Shown one piece after another: positions 40,382 through 52,100 of a DNA stretch of 64,000 bases. The translations under genes and the position numbers were made by a program. How positions within the stretch are numbered: position 1 is the first letter of the stretch; the number at the start of each line of letters is the position of its first letter. The stretch lies in the NCBI GenBank assembly GCA_905221605.1, contig CAJNDS010000524.1, forward strand, positions 248,001 to 312,000, in the 5' to 3' direction. This DNA is from Symbiodinium natans (Eukaryota > Sar > Dinophyceae > Suessiales > Symbiodiniaceae). The notes beneath the pieces are model-generated. The model saw only the letters and a list, made by a program, of their open reading frames with translations, did not search any database and was not told the origin of the DNA.

Positions 40382-42430
40382 TTAGTTGACCGTCTTTTTA
40401 CGAGTCAAGCACCAGCCTACGCAGTGATCCGAACCTTGAGAACCCAAGATGACAACCCCGAGGCCTAAAGACCCAGTGGGGTAACAAGGCCAACGCGTGT
40501 GAGGTTTGGACTGCCGATTACACAACCAGGAGTATATCGGAATAGCAAGGAAGCCTCGGCCTGTGGACTCATCGCACGGTCTTGGCCCAAGCAGGTAGAC
40601 AGGAGGTCATGTTGATCATGGTCGGGAGGGGCATCACCATGCACCACCACAAGCGCAGCGCCGCAGAACATGTCACAGCTCTGCGCAAGCAGCATGTTGT
40701 CCGGCTAGAGCAGCATAAGTTTCACTGGGATTCGCCGGCACAGTGACAATCATAGTAGGCAATAACAAATAATAGCTGTTTCTGTGTAGTGCTGGCATAA
40801 AAGGATGCCAGATCGGCTATGTCCGCCGAGGCAGCTCTTAAGTTGGCGTGTCAGCCTCCATGGATCCAGTGTCTCATCGGTGATGTGTTGCGCAAGAACG
40901 TGGGAAGGGTTGGATGCAGCCTCAGCCTAGCATTCGGCTGGAATGGCTGAAGCATCCGATTGTTCGCTCGCGACGTGCATCCTTCAACTTGGGGCTCAAG
41001 TTCCGAGATCAGACGCGTGGGATGATGACCTCAAGCCAAGGTCCCCATAACCTCAACGGACATCACTGTCATTCCAACTCCGGGTTCCGGTTCCCTTGCA
41101 TATATGATAGGGCATCCTTTGAAACATGGTTCCCCCGAATAGGGACGCTGCTTCTGAGCAACCCCCCCCCCCCATGATTTTTGTGCTTCTGTGGATCTGA
41201 GCACTGCAATGGCTGGGGAACGTCGCGAGTGGGCAGGTGCCTTTGGTATCCGAGCCATGCCTCGAGTGACGGGATGATGCTTTCATCTTGAGGGTTTTAG
41301 GGGTTTAGGGTTTAGGGTGCATGTCGGTTTCAGGCTTCGTTACTTCTGTTCAATGAAGTCCACAGCGAAACAAGCCCGGGCTTCCTCAAGTCTGCACGCC
41401 GACCTCGCCACGCTACATCATCCAGCTCTCCAGTCTCAACCAATAAACCCCAAGCCTCGTGAGTTGAACTGGCCGCCACATGTCCGAGGTCCCACCTGCA
41501 CGCATAGAGGACCTTTACGCGAGGACCAGGGTGATCTCTTAAGGTGGGGCTTGGAGGCGTCATTGACGGGGGAAGCACACCCTTGAGAAGAGCCGCCCGC
41601 GATATAGCACTTTATCTGTGGGATGTACCGCAGCACCCGCGTGAATCATGCGCCCACTCCCGAACATGATTGACCCACAGGAACTCACAGGGCACAAGAG
41701 TCAACCCTCAATTGAAACAAGGCGACGCTTTCATGAGTTGTGGCCATGTAACGTGTCTTTCATGTGCAGGACAGATGGAGACCAGTTCGCTGGCATCAAT
41801 CGCCCAACCAGCGGACCGCGGTATGAGGCAGGGCGCGCTCCGAAAAGACACACCCTAAGCCCCTGAACCCTGACCCTAAACCCTAAACACCATCCGCTCG
41901 GATAATTCCAGTGAGAGAGAGTATGATGTTGCGCTTGCGAGGAAGAGCTGGAAAAGGGCACGGCTCCTTTGCAGCCTCCGCCTTGGCTGCATCACTGGGC
42001 TTGGGCCACACCTTGCGGTGCGAGATCGCATAGTCAATACGAATGCAGCCCCAGAGAACAAGGTGAGAAAGTACATCGATTTTCGTTTTTACAGTGACAG
42101 CGCTGGATAGGAAGGCGATAATTCCAGGTCAGATACCCTGGATGTCTTAAAGTCGAGGCCTGCATTTTTTCTGACATGATACCCCGCTCCCCGAGGTACG
42201 CTTGATTTCTAAATTCGCTTTTTGCTTAGTTGCAGGGCTCTTAGGCAAAACTGATTAAGCTACTCAGAGGGGGCGCGGTTTAATTTAGTTGGGATGAGGG
42301 TGTGGGCAGGTCTTTGAGGATTTGAGTGGAGCTCGGGAACCCCGCCAGAAGCCCTTCTTGATTTACTGTTGGGTCTGCTGTGGCTTGGGGCTCCCTAGAC
42401 TGATGAAACCAAATTTCTTCATACTTAGTG
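40382..42430. other. Stretch without a recognised gene
   Basis: Short frames only. A C-run at 41161-41174 and short TTTAGGG/CCCTAAA snippets near 41290-41320 and 41870-41890. 41126-41150 (TTCCCCCGAATAGGGA) looks like one end of the MITE-like family. Confidence 0.4.
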
Positions 42431-42437
42431 ACGGCAG

Positions 42438-43157
42438 ATGCCAAGATCTAAGCCCAAGCTGACCCTGAATTCCTCAGTTTCCTACGACCGGAGGCGTCTA
42501 AAATCAGAGACAAAAGTTTTCCTGTACAACACAATGGAAGGTCCTTTCGAGAAGCTGCCAAAAGGTGTTGCAAAGGGCTTGTGCAGTTCAAGCACTCTTG
42601 GACATTCGATTGCGAACCGAAGCCGTCATGGGTGCATCATTGCGTTTGGGACTGCAGCATTTACTTACAGTAGCCCCCAGCCTTCGAACTGGGCGGAGCA
42701 TGGCACAGGAATGGAGCGAGTGCGCACCCTCGCCGAGGATTTGCGTGAGGTCAACGAGCATCGCAAGGGCCGGTCGGATGGCGGCCGCGCGCGCATCTTC
42801 CGAACTCATTGCCTCTCCCGGCTTCGGGAGACGGCAGAAAGCTCTGTCGATGATTGCCGCGACTTCACTGTGGCGCTCCACCGAGCCGAACGCGGTTTGA
42901 TTGCCATGGACATCTCTGCATGCGGGCTGACCCTGACACAGCAGATAGATCAGGCCCTGGAGCAATTCTGCACTGACCTTCGCCGACTTGAGGCAGAGGT
43001 CCTCGATCTGGACCGCCGTCGGATGGAGCAGCTGCCTTTCCAGCGGATCATTGGGGCCAGAGTGTCTCCTCACAGAAAGCTGGTCACTGTACACATCCAG
43101 ACCTTTAGTGGGGCAGAGTTCCAGGTCAGCTGCATCTTGGTCGCATTGTCGACTTGA
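42438..43157 (+). CDS. Hypothetical protein, probably helical
   Basis: A 239-residue open frame. The C-terminal two thirds are charged and helix-prone (ERVRTLAEDLREVNEHRKG, then QALEQFCTDLRRLEAEVLDL and DRRRMEQLPFQRIIGA), suggesting a coiled coil. The true exon may end at 43124 (GAGTTCCAG|GTCAGC, a consensus donor) and not at the stop. No domain recognised. A minus-strand frame of similar length overlaps it; I prefer the + strand for its protein-like composition and agreement with its neighbours. Confidence 0.4.
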   Translation: MPRSKPKLTLNSSVSYDRRRLKSETKVFLYNTMEGPFEKLPKGVAKGLCSSSTLGHSIANRSRHGCIIAFGTAAFTYSSPQPSNWAEHGTGMERVRTLAEDLREVNEHRKGRSDGGRARIFRTHCLSRLRETAESSVDDCRDFTVALHRAERGLIAMDISACGLTLTQQIDQALEQFCTDLRRLEAEVLDLDRRRMEQLPFQRIIGARVSPHRKLVTVHIQTFSGAEFQVSCILVALST

Positions 43158-44508
43158 GCTTCTGCTTTCGTTGACTTGGCCTTCTGTTTGCAAGCCTGTT
43201 TCGTGATGCCCAAGGTGGCCTGGACGAAAACCTAGTTTGCTTGAAGGAACACATCCATGCAAGTGGTGGTCCGCGTGCGAGAGACCAGCAACTGGTGTGG
43301 TCGCGTGGTGAGCTTGCGTGGATTCAGGACTTGGAAACGCGAATGAGCGACTCATTCTCCCTGTTCTACCTCGGTATAACAGAGACTTGCCTTTGCTGGA
43401 GGCAGTTTCCCAGACTTCAATGCTGCTGTTGCAGCAGTCTTTCTGAAGGGGTGTGGACTCGATCGTCTGTGATCTTCATGTTCACTCATGAGCAATACCT
43501 GACAGTAGGCATATGTAGGCATGCTGTGCCTTGCACTTGCTGCTTTTGAGGATGGAGATTCTGCGATCTTGTATTACGTGCGTTTCTGTCATCAGTGCCG
43601 AGGCGCTGCGGGCTCAAACAAGCTTGATAGCTGATGTTCCATCATGACATATGCCGACAGGGGGTTGTGCCCTACACCTCTAGAAGTATGTTTACCCTAA
43701 ACCCTAAACCCCAAACCCTTATGATGTAGATGTAGATGCTGCCCTGGCTCTAATCGGGAGGGATGTTGAAGGACAGAGAGCTGAGCTTGCGAGAGCTTGG
43801 CTGTCAAGATTGGATGTGACGTCGATCTGCACGAAGATCAGAGAATCACCTCTTGAACAGGTTGACTCTTCTTGACATGCCCCCAAAACCCCAAAGCAAG
43901 CCTTTGCTTCCTTTGATGCGGGCTCGTCGAGCTGCGGAAACCTGCACGAAACTTCTGGATCCGTTTCGGGATCCTCAAACGGTGATTCATGACTCGCCGC
44001 CACCTTTGGTAAGGCGAACCGGAGGCCAGGAACTGACAGCATAACGGCATTGCGCAGGTCGCCTCGTTGAACACATGACAAGGGCTGGCGTCAAAACAGA
44101 GTCAAAACAGTGTGTGACCGAGACGGTGCTCCCACAGCGGCGGCCGTGCAGTAGCCTAGCTCAAACACCTTCGCTGTGCTCGACAAGTGAGAAAGCAAGG
44201 TGCCAGGAATGCTTAAGGACGCTGTCCTTGGTTGACAGAGAGGAGACGGAAAGGACACCCTTCCCGATGTAGTCCGCAGTGCGCCCGTAGGTCAGGGCCG
44301 GGACCGCAATAGTGCCGCAATGGCATGTCATTGCACCAGACTTGATATCCTCTTGTCACACAGGCCTTGAGAACATACGGCATACAGGCAACAGCACCCT
44401 CCTTCTCGGCGAGGCGTCTCACCACGTGCATTCTGCGCGTGGCTTACGTGGCAGAGATTTGCTCGCCCATCCTCCTGGCCAAGTACGTGCATCCGTACTT
44501 CACGCCCG
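43158..44508. other. Unassigned stretch
   Basis: No recognised gene. 43725-43860 has an exon-like + frame (ALALIGRDVEGQRAELARAW). A short CCCTAAA cluster lies at 43692-43720. On the minus strand, sequence beyond the transhydrogenase fragment could hold decayed exons. Confidence 0.3.
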
Positions 44509-44509
44509 A

Positions 44510-44640
44510 TCAGGGCGCAGTTGCCGAAGAAGCCAAGTCTGTGATGATGCTACCGGGCTTCATGCCCTTGACCGTGTAGTCCTCGATGACAACAGGAGTC
44601 TTCCGACCTGGAACCGCAGTGGTCGAAATGTTGTACAGCT
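44510..44640 (-). pseudogene. NAD(P) transhydrogenase alpha fragment
   Basis: Read on the minus strand from about 44640: ISTTAVPGRKTPVVIEDYTV, KGMKPGSIITDLASS. This matches the family stretch around ITTA..PGRKAP.LI, MV..MKPGSVIVDLA of transhydrogenase alpha/alanine dehydrogenase proteins, which bind NAD. The following family residues (TGGNC) appear only with a frame change (GGCAACTGCGCC codes GNCA in the next frame). So this is either a frameshifted pseudogene or an exon end. An acceptor-like CTGGCCAG precedes it. No other exon was found. It is the only recognised piece on the minus strand. Confidence 0.55.
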
Positions 44641-44944
44641 GGCCAGGCAGGTGGTTCGCACCAAGGAACCAAAACGATGGCCATCTCCCCAAAGCTTTCA
44701 AAGGGCCCAGCCTCCAGACGAGCCCACCAGCTTCCCCGCGAAGAGATGCGTGCGTGCCATCTGCTCGCATAGACAAGGTCAGACGGGCAGCCGTTGCCGA
44801 ACAAGCCTGAAGGATAAGTGTGGGCTACGTCCACTTCCAGAAGCCAATTCGAAACGACTGGGATCTCGGCCTCCCTCAAACCATCCCCAACCATCCTCAA
44901 GCCCTAAAGCCCTGTAAAACCCCAAGCCCCCAAGATATCCCAAG

Positions 44945-45417
44945 ATGCTCGGGCACTCCACTGCTGTAGGTGCCTGCCGATGTGTGGAATGTCATGGGCG
45001 TGGGGTCCGGTTTGGCTGCAGCGCATGTGGCCAAGAACGCCCAGACTGCCTGCAGTGTGCAGGGCCGTGCTCTCCTTGCATGCGTGGCATCCGTTTCTTT
45101 TTAGAGAAGTTTTTAAAGCCGGATTCGCAATACGTAATTATGGCGGCGCACTGTCACTGTTGCAGTCCGTGGTCACGTCCGTGCAAGTCTGTCCCGTGGA
45201 CCCCATATGTTGCAACATGTTGCCGAGTCAGTACAACACGTTCCAGAGTCAGCTTGGCCAAGGTGTCGTTGTCCCCACTGTCACGGGCGAGCAAGCCTGT
45301 GCAATGGGATATGCAAGGTGTGCGGAGAAGGAGAATGAGTTGCATGCCATTCTTAGTGTAAATGTTCTAGGCAGCATGCTCTCTGAAGGAGACGGCTGTT
45401 TGCAGACTTCTGCGTAG
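44945..45417 (+). CDS. Possible Cys-rich exons, unrecognised
   Basis: Open frames with clustered cysteines (CRCVECHGRGVRFGCSACGQ, then CLQCAGPCSPC) and, in the next frame, SVQVCPVDPICCNMLPSQYN and EQACAMGYARCAEKENEL. Cysteine spacing suggests zinc or disulphide binding, but no family is identified and joins between frames are not resolved. Confidence 0.3.
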
Positions 45418-45693
45418 CGCACGGATACGCACGGTGCAGCCGTGCTGAGTAGTTGCCACTTACTTTGCGTCTGGCAAGTGAGAAACACTTCGCAACTGCC
45501 TTCCCCGGATTGCAGAACCTAAGCCTCGTGAATTCTCGATGTAGCTTCGGATGGCGGTTGGGATGTGGTGACGTGTGGTGACTGCATTCGTGGCATCCAG
45601 GTAATTGCTTTGGATGGACATGCATGGGGGCCATGAGGTAGAGAACCCAGCCTGCCCACACACATACTGGTGCGCATTGCTTGACGGGCTCAG

Positions 45694-48190
45694 GCTGTAC
45701 TCACTCGCAACTCCGAATGGCTGGAAGGTGGGCATTCTGCTGGAGGCGAGCAGCCGGTTCTGCAGCTTCTTTCGATCCATTGGGCAGCGAATGCTTTCAT
45801 AAGAAAGACGTCCAGCCCTGAACCTATGGACCCTAAGACTTGAGCCGAAATCCAGAGCATGAGGAGCTCGGTGTGAGCTATGACGCCCACGTCGTCAACA
45901 TCGGCTGCGTGCTGAGATCATTTGTCCGGCTGTCCCACAGCCCCCCCACTTGAAAGACCTGAAGCGTTACTTGAAGGTTCATGTGAGGGTATACATAAAG
46001 CTATGCGTATATTCTGCTTTTATAACGTGTAGTCACACTTGTGCTGTAGTTACCCTTGAGCCGTCAAGTAAAGTGCAGATGCTGTCCGAGATAATGGCCG
46101 TTCGCTGAGGAGCTGGCAAGCAGTTTAGCTCCGGCTTTGTTGGCCGCCGACCCAGGTGTTCGCACCATAAGACTAAGGGGAACCGGCAGAACTATGGAAA
46201 GCTGCTTGCTCACTCAGACTTGCTAACCTAGATGGTAGCAAGAGGTGCCAATCCAAACTCCAAGATTCCAGCCGGGACCTAATTTTTTAAAACATGTGCC
46301 TGGATTGATGGTGGCTAACCGGCTCGCTTGCCGGGCATCCGAGAGCTCAGGCATTGATTGATCATGATGGTCCGGATGGCAAAGCCGTAGCCATCATGGA
46401 CAGCGGAGTTTCTGTGAGCTGCCCTAAACCCAGAAACCGTAAACCGGATGCCCTCTTCCACCGGACTTGCCGGCCAGGAAGCCGCTGCCATCATGATCTA
46501 CCTCGTGGAGAAGCACCGCTGCGACTTCCTTCCAACCGATGTTAGGTGCCGAGCATCTGTTTAAGCCTCCCTTGAGCCCTTTGAACCCTCAGCCGCTGGA
46601 CGCTCTAGTAAGAAGAGGCTCCGCTGCGAGTGCTTACAATGGCTCTTCTGGCAAACTGGTGGGCAGGGGCCGGGCCGCCATGAGTTTCCAGAAATTGCTT
46701 CGGCAGCAAATTTCAAATTGAGCTTTGCTGCAACAGAATCGAACCACCTGCTGCAATCCATCTTCTTGCCCTTGGATGCCCTTGGCTGTGAGCCAAAGGC
46801 CACTGACCGGAAACTTTGGCCACTTCAAAGTTTATGCACCCGCTCATGAGGCCCATGGCTCGGAGTTTTTGGGCTCGCATCGGCATATTCATGTGATTCA
46901 GTTCGTTTATTTTATTACGGGAAGATGAAGATTAACGTACAAAAAGAGCCCCATTGTAAATAGTACTTTGGGGCCATTAAATTTAACAAAGAGTTCCATG
47001 GAATATAACTAGAGTAAAGACGCATGCGGCCCTTTTAATATACTACTTTTTGGGCCGCTAGTGTAATACTTGGCTTTCGGTCGCCAGTCGCCTTCTTTTT
47101 GCAGGTGGATGCTCGCAACTACGGAGTTGCCAGATATGGCATGGAGGTGCTGCATGCAATGTCTCTTTCATGAAGAGAGTTCGTACTGCGCAGGTCCAGC
47201 GACTTTGTTCCGTTTTGGCTTTTGCCTCAGCTGCCGCAGCTCTTTTGCATCCCTTTAGGGTCCAAGCGGGCGTTAGGAGAACATCGCTGAACAGAGCATC
47301 TAGTTCCCGTGGGCACAACGTGCAACGTTTTCTTCGTATCAAAGTGAAGATGAGCCTCCAGATCTTTATGTATCGCTTGGTGATAGACTCGCATGTAACT
47401 CTGCAGTCCTTTTGCCCTGCCGATGTCAGTTTCTCGCTGGCTGTTGGTCAGGATCGACACCTAGCTGGGTATGGGGACTTCACCGGCAGCCCAGAACTGC
47501 GTCCTCAAGGCACGTGGTACGGTGCCACTTCAAGCACGTTCCTGTGTGAACGCCTGGACATGTCATGCATGTCCTTGATACTTACCTGCCTGTGTGAAGG
47601 CCCCCGACAGTATCTGGCCAGCATCTCGGGCTGGTGTGCACATGATGCACATATCATGGCACATACCTCCCGCGTTCACTGGAGATCCAGGTTGGTAACA
47701 AGTACAGCATCGCTGATATGGCCCCTTGGAGTTTTCTGAGAGTGTCTTCAGGAGCTGTGCCAGTTGTGCCAGCTCTGCAATGCGACAGGCCTGCTTTCCT
47801 TGGGCCTTCATGTTGTGGGGCCGGGAGCTGATGGACTTCTGCAGAGCCACCAGAGCCACCCCACGCCAACCCCGTTTTCACAATGTTTTCACTGCATTCT
47901 GAAGGCAAGGGCTACAATCGCCCTGGCCAGCCAGATGCGAAGGATGTGTCGCGCTCGAATCTTTTGATGGACCTTCTACTCTGTGCTACTCTGTGCCCGG
48001 GGTAGGACTTTCTGAACGTGCACCAATACACCCACCTCAAAGCCTGGGTGGTGGCGAGCTGAGGCTTTTACCACGCCGTTTCTTAGGGCCTTCCTTCCTT
48101 CGCCTTCCCTGCTAGACATCCCTTGGCCCGGTTCTTTCAAGGACCGGATTGCAGAACGACCTGCGGTGCAGCGCGGTATCCGAGTCTGTG
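45694..48190 (+). CDS. Glutathione S-transferase (Ure2/YfcG-like), at least ten exons
   Basis: The protein reads in family order through micro-exons: 45694-45745 (LYSLATPNGWKVGILLE), 45864-45903 (ELGVSYDAHVVNIG), 46351-46415 (ALIDHDGPDGKAVAIMDSG), about 46488-46545 (AAIMIYLVEKH, FLPTD), about 46631-46672 (CLQWLFWQTGGQGP), about 46811-46850 (GNFGHFKVYAPAHE), 47105-47165 (DARNYGVARYGMEVL), about 47450-47475 (DRHLAG), 47691-47738 (VGNKYSIADMAPWSF) and about 48136-48190 (RIAERPAVQRGIRV). TPNGWKV and the ESG-like MDSG are thioredoxin-fold glutathione-site motifs. QWL.WQ.GG.GP, YSIADM and RPAVQRG are typical of the C-terminal helical domain. These enzymes use glutathione in detoxification or disulphide reduction, usually in the cytosol. 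The first intron uses GAG|GCGAGC with acceptor CATGAG. A foldback element lies in the intron at 45904-46350. The start codon is not identified. Confidence 0.8.
45966..46075. repeat. Foldback element in a GST intron
   Basis: The left arm TTACTTGAAGGTTCATGTGAG and the right end (reverse complement CACTTTACTTGACGGCTCAA) are related inverted copies. They share TTACTTG.AGGTTCATG with the palindrome at 5837. A diverged member of the same foldback family. Confidence 0.55.
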
Positions 48191-48620
48191 CTGGGGGGCC
48201 AAGCTGCGTCCACATGCTTACGGCGGTGCTGTCTGTTAATTGTGCAGCACATGGTTTCAGAGTATAACAGAGTGCTGCATGAGAAAAGTCTTTCCTTCAT
48301 TTGCATAAAAAACATTCTTTGCTTAATGCAACGTTGAGTGCTTCGCCCCCCCAGTCTCCAACGCAAAAGTTACGGCATGGGGGCGAGAACAGAAGCACCA
48401 GGTAAAGAGGAATCTTAGACTCCGCGCACCTCAAAAGGGTACCCTTAGGTCCTCTTCAAGGGGCCCTTGGGGAAGGGGGGGGGGTGGGCAGGATGCAGGT
48501 GAAGTTTCACCCTGCTTTCTTCGATGTTTTGCCCACTCAGATGGTAGTCTCACGCAAGGCTGCAAGCTGCATACCCAGCCCTCCGGCCCAGCTAGCCGAA
48601 GCCAAATGATAGTTCAAAAA
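48191..48620. other. Stretch without a recognised gene
   Basis: GST 3' flank; the GST frame can run to a stop at about 48265. Includes a G-run at 48476-48484. No other coding recognised. Confidence 0.4.
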
Positions 48621-48625
48621 GGTCG

Positions 48626-48649
48626 CCCCCCCCCCCCCCCCCCCCCCCA
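48626..48649. repeat. Poly-C run
   Basis: About 23 cytosines. Confidence 0.85.
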
Positions 48650-48762
48650 CCCCACCTCAACCCTCGTCGGACCTTCAGAGGAAGAAAAATGCCCAAAGGC
48701 CAGCATCCTTCGCGAATGGTATGAGTCCAGCAATGCAATCTTTCGCACTATGTCGTCTGCAT

Positions 48763-48997
48763 ACACACACGCAAACACACATACACACGTACACACATAC
48801 ACACATACACACATACACACATACACACATACACACATACACACATACACACATACACACATACACACATACACACATACACACATACACACAGACACAC
48901 ATACACACATACACACATACACACACACACACAACACACACACACGTACACGCATACACACATACACACATACACACATACACACATACACACATAC
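48763..48997 (+). repeat. (ACACACAT)n 8-bp microsatellite
   Basis: About 26 units of ACACACAT with few interruptions. Long open frames in several frames on both strands (HTYTHTHI, CVCVYVCM patterns) are artefacts of the 8-bp period. Confidence 0.95.
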
Positions 48998-49019
48998 GCT
49001 TACACATGCACATACACAT

Positions 49020-49146
49020 ATACATACACATACATGCATGCATGCATACATGCATGCATGCATACATGCATACATACATACATGCGTACTGATACATACA
49101 TTAATACATACATGCGTGCATACATACGTGCATGCATGCATGCAGA
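49020..49146. repeat. ATGC/ATAC tetranucleotide repeat
   Basis: CATGCATGCATACATGCATG-type repeats continuing from the previous microsatellite. Confidence 0.9.
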
Positions 49147-49149
49147 CCC

Positions 49150-52100
49150 ACACAGGCATGTACTAGAGAGAGAGGTAGAGGTTCATGTACACATAGCATT
49201 GGTGTACCAGAGAGCATGACGTGCTTGCAGATATTGTGATGTGGGATCGGAGGCAGGCTCGCCCAAACCCTGGCTGAACAAGGAGATGGCGTGCTTGTCT
49301 TGCCTACACGCATGTACGACATTTGAGAAAGCATGATGCATCGTCTGAATTATCGAACGTCAGGACAGAAAACCCAAGCTGTAGCAGCTGTCCTGAGCGC
49401 TGGGAGCTGCGGAAGAGAAGCAAAAGGGTCGGCAAGATACCATGAGGTTGCAGTTCGTCTTGCATGGATGGGTCTGCAATAAAGTCCGCAAGCTTGGCAG
49501 GCAGATGCCACGCCAAATGCTGAGAGCAACCTCGAGGCATCATGATCTCGCGGAGACTGTAGCCTTGTGCATTGTTCAGAATCATGTTGTTCTGGTGGGC
49601 AATCGGATACGACTCGGACCGAAACCGCAGGGAGCAAGTGCTTCTGGAGGCCCCAAAAAACCTCTTGCAAACCATTGGGGTCTGGGGCACCTGGCTTCTT
49701 GCTCTTTAGTAGAATAAGTAGCTCAGGAGCATCAGGTTTTTCATTGAGGTTTTTCATTGAAATCAACTTTTGCATCCATCTGGGGGATGCCCAGTGAGGG
49801 CACGGCATGCGCTTCAACGAGCCTCAGGACATTGATGACAATGACGACATCGACTTTGCGGCATTAACAGAAGTTGCTGGCTAAGCCAGATAATCAAGTA
49901 AGACTGTGATGTGCACCTTCGACGTTATGCTCTGCAACCACGTGCAGAGGCCCAACACCAAGCTGGTACTTTAGAAGGCCCGGGGCAGCGTGTCTCCAAC
50001 GATTCGAGCTCTCTGAGTGAATGAGCTGCAGGCGCTGATGCGGTGAGAGCCTCAGGGATGCGCATAGATCAAGTTGCTTCGAGCTCCCATAGGCAGAGAG
50101 CCTGAGAATTCAGAATCCTTAGAACACCACGGGGCTCGGACCATGCTTTTAGCAGGATCGGAAGAAGCGGCGGGCTGGGGCCAGAGAGCGGGCACCTTGG
50201 GGAACAGTCGGCCGGGCTTAGCTTGTCAGTGCCGGATGTTTCCGGTCGAGAGGTCTGCCAAGCGTCGGAAGCGCCAGAAGCGAGCCGGCCTCGGACATTC
50301 GCCAACTGGAGAAGCTTTTTGGCTCAATTTTGTTCCTCATGCTGCTCAAGGTGAGAATGATCTCATCTGCGTCAAGCAAGCCGGTATTGTGCGGGCTCTA
50401 AGTCTGCAACTGACAAAGTGCACTGCGGGTTTGGAACATCTTGGAACCCGTCAGCAATGTAGTGCCTTGCCACCATGCCCTGCTTGACGCTACTCTCATT
50501 GTTTTGCATGAGCTGGGCAAAGCGTATGCATATTTGCTTCACTAGGCACTTCCTTCTCTCAAAGATGTCTTGAAAGGGGCCAACAAGCCTGCTGCGCACT
50601 CAGCAGAAGCACTCCCGGGCCATTCTGCCATGACATCTCGCAGGGAAACTCATGAATCTGGCAGGCGCCCGTCATCCCATCACTCAAGGAGGCCACCCCT
50701 ATGAAAGCTGTTGAAAGCTTCCTTTCTCGGGGTTTCATGCCTGTTGAGTCATTGTTGAGGCTCTCCAAACCGCGGGAGCCGAGCCTGGGAGCGCGACGCC
50801 CGAGAGCTTGGTGGCGAAGGTGCCACGGCCAGTGCCATTTTCTGTGTTCCGTTTGTGCCAATTACTGTGTTCCGTTTGTGGCCCTGGATGGAAGAATGAC
50901 CGTGATTCAGAGCAACCGGATGTGAGTATGGTGAGTATGTTCCATGTTCCATGCCATGCGACGCCGTGCGATCCCATGCGAGGGCGAGTACATGCTTTTG
51001 TTGTCTTCGCAGCAAATGTCTGAATGGCGGTCGCTTAGTCTTTGAGGTACGCGTATCCGATTTTGCTTCCGTCCTGGCTTGAACTTGCTGTGTGGCAGGT
51101 AGATGGCAATGCCGTTCAGGCAGAGAGTGCTCCGCAAAGCAGCGAGCCCTCGGTGCTTCCAGCAACAGCTGCTGGAGGCGTCTTCTCAGAACCAAGATGT
51201 GCCGACCACGCAAGCTTTCGGGATGACCTTGGCCCTGCACGTGACTGCGCGTGCGACATCGTAGCAGGAGGAGCAGAGCAGCCTTCCGCGCACAGGAACG
51301 CCATTTCCTACGAGGCCCGCGCTTCGACGAATGTGGCAAAAGCAACTCCCCTCCATGCTTGGCCCATAAGGTGTGCTAGCGCCATGTTGTGAGCTTGAGG
51401 ACGTGGATGACCCTCCTGAGCAAGCACCGACATCAGAGGCTGCGACCTGAGCAGCCTTGGAGCGGATCAAAGGGCAAAGAGTCGGCAAAGATTCCAGTGA
51501 TTCCAGCTGCCCCAAGGCCGCGGATCAGGGCACCGATCGGGGCACCGATCGGAGCACCGATCGGAGCAGGCTCAAGGTCGCCATCGCACGGGTTGCCAAG
51601 GACTCGGAGAGAAGAGTCCGGGACCCCAGGTGGAAGGAGAGGCTGCGCACCTCTGGAAGCTGAAAGCGTATTGTGTAAGTACGTGTCATACAGCAGGAGG
51701 AGGGCCGAATTTAGAGAAGCTGAGCCTCTGGCAAGCCTGCCACTGCCAAGGCTCGTGTCGCCAAGGCAGGTTGCCCTTTGCAGTTCCACGATGCGCCTCT
51801 TCATGATACTATCAGACTTGGCGAGAACGAGCAGCTACTGACGCTGCTGGTGATGGCTTGATCCTTGCTTGATTTCTTGGCCATGGCGGAGTTTCACATG
51901 ACAGGCAACGAATGCACGGTCGGTGTTCATCACCAACTTGCCGTTCAAGGTGGGCGACTTTTTGCTTAGCTAAGACAAACCCCGCATGCAGCTCGATAGC
52001 GACACTTTGCAAGGCACAGGAGGAGGAGATCCGCAGCTGGCTAGGAGCAGCGGGTGAGATCAAGGGTCTCCGGCTGAATCGGGACAAGGCGGCAGCATGA

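Noticed and set aside
42588-43355. 255-residue minus-strand frame opposite the hypothetical ORF
   Set aside because: No domain and a low-complexity start. The + frame has a more protein-like helical composition and agrees with its neighbours, though certainty is limited.
48614-49166. Open frames of 120-186 residues on both strands
   Set aside because: They are translations of an 8-bp microsatellite, which stays open in several frames by periodicity.
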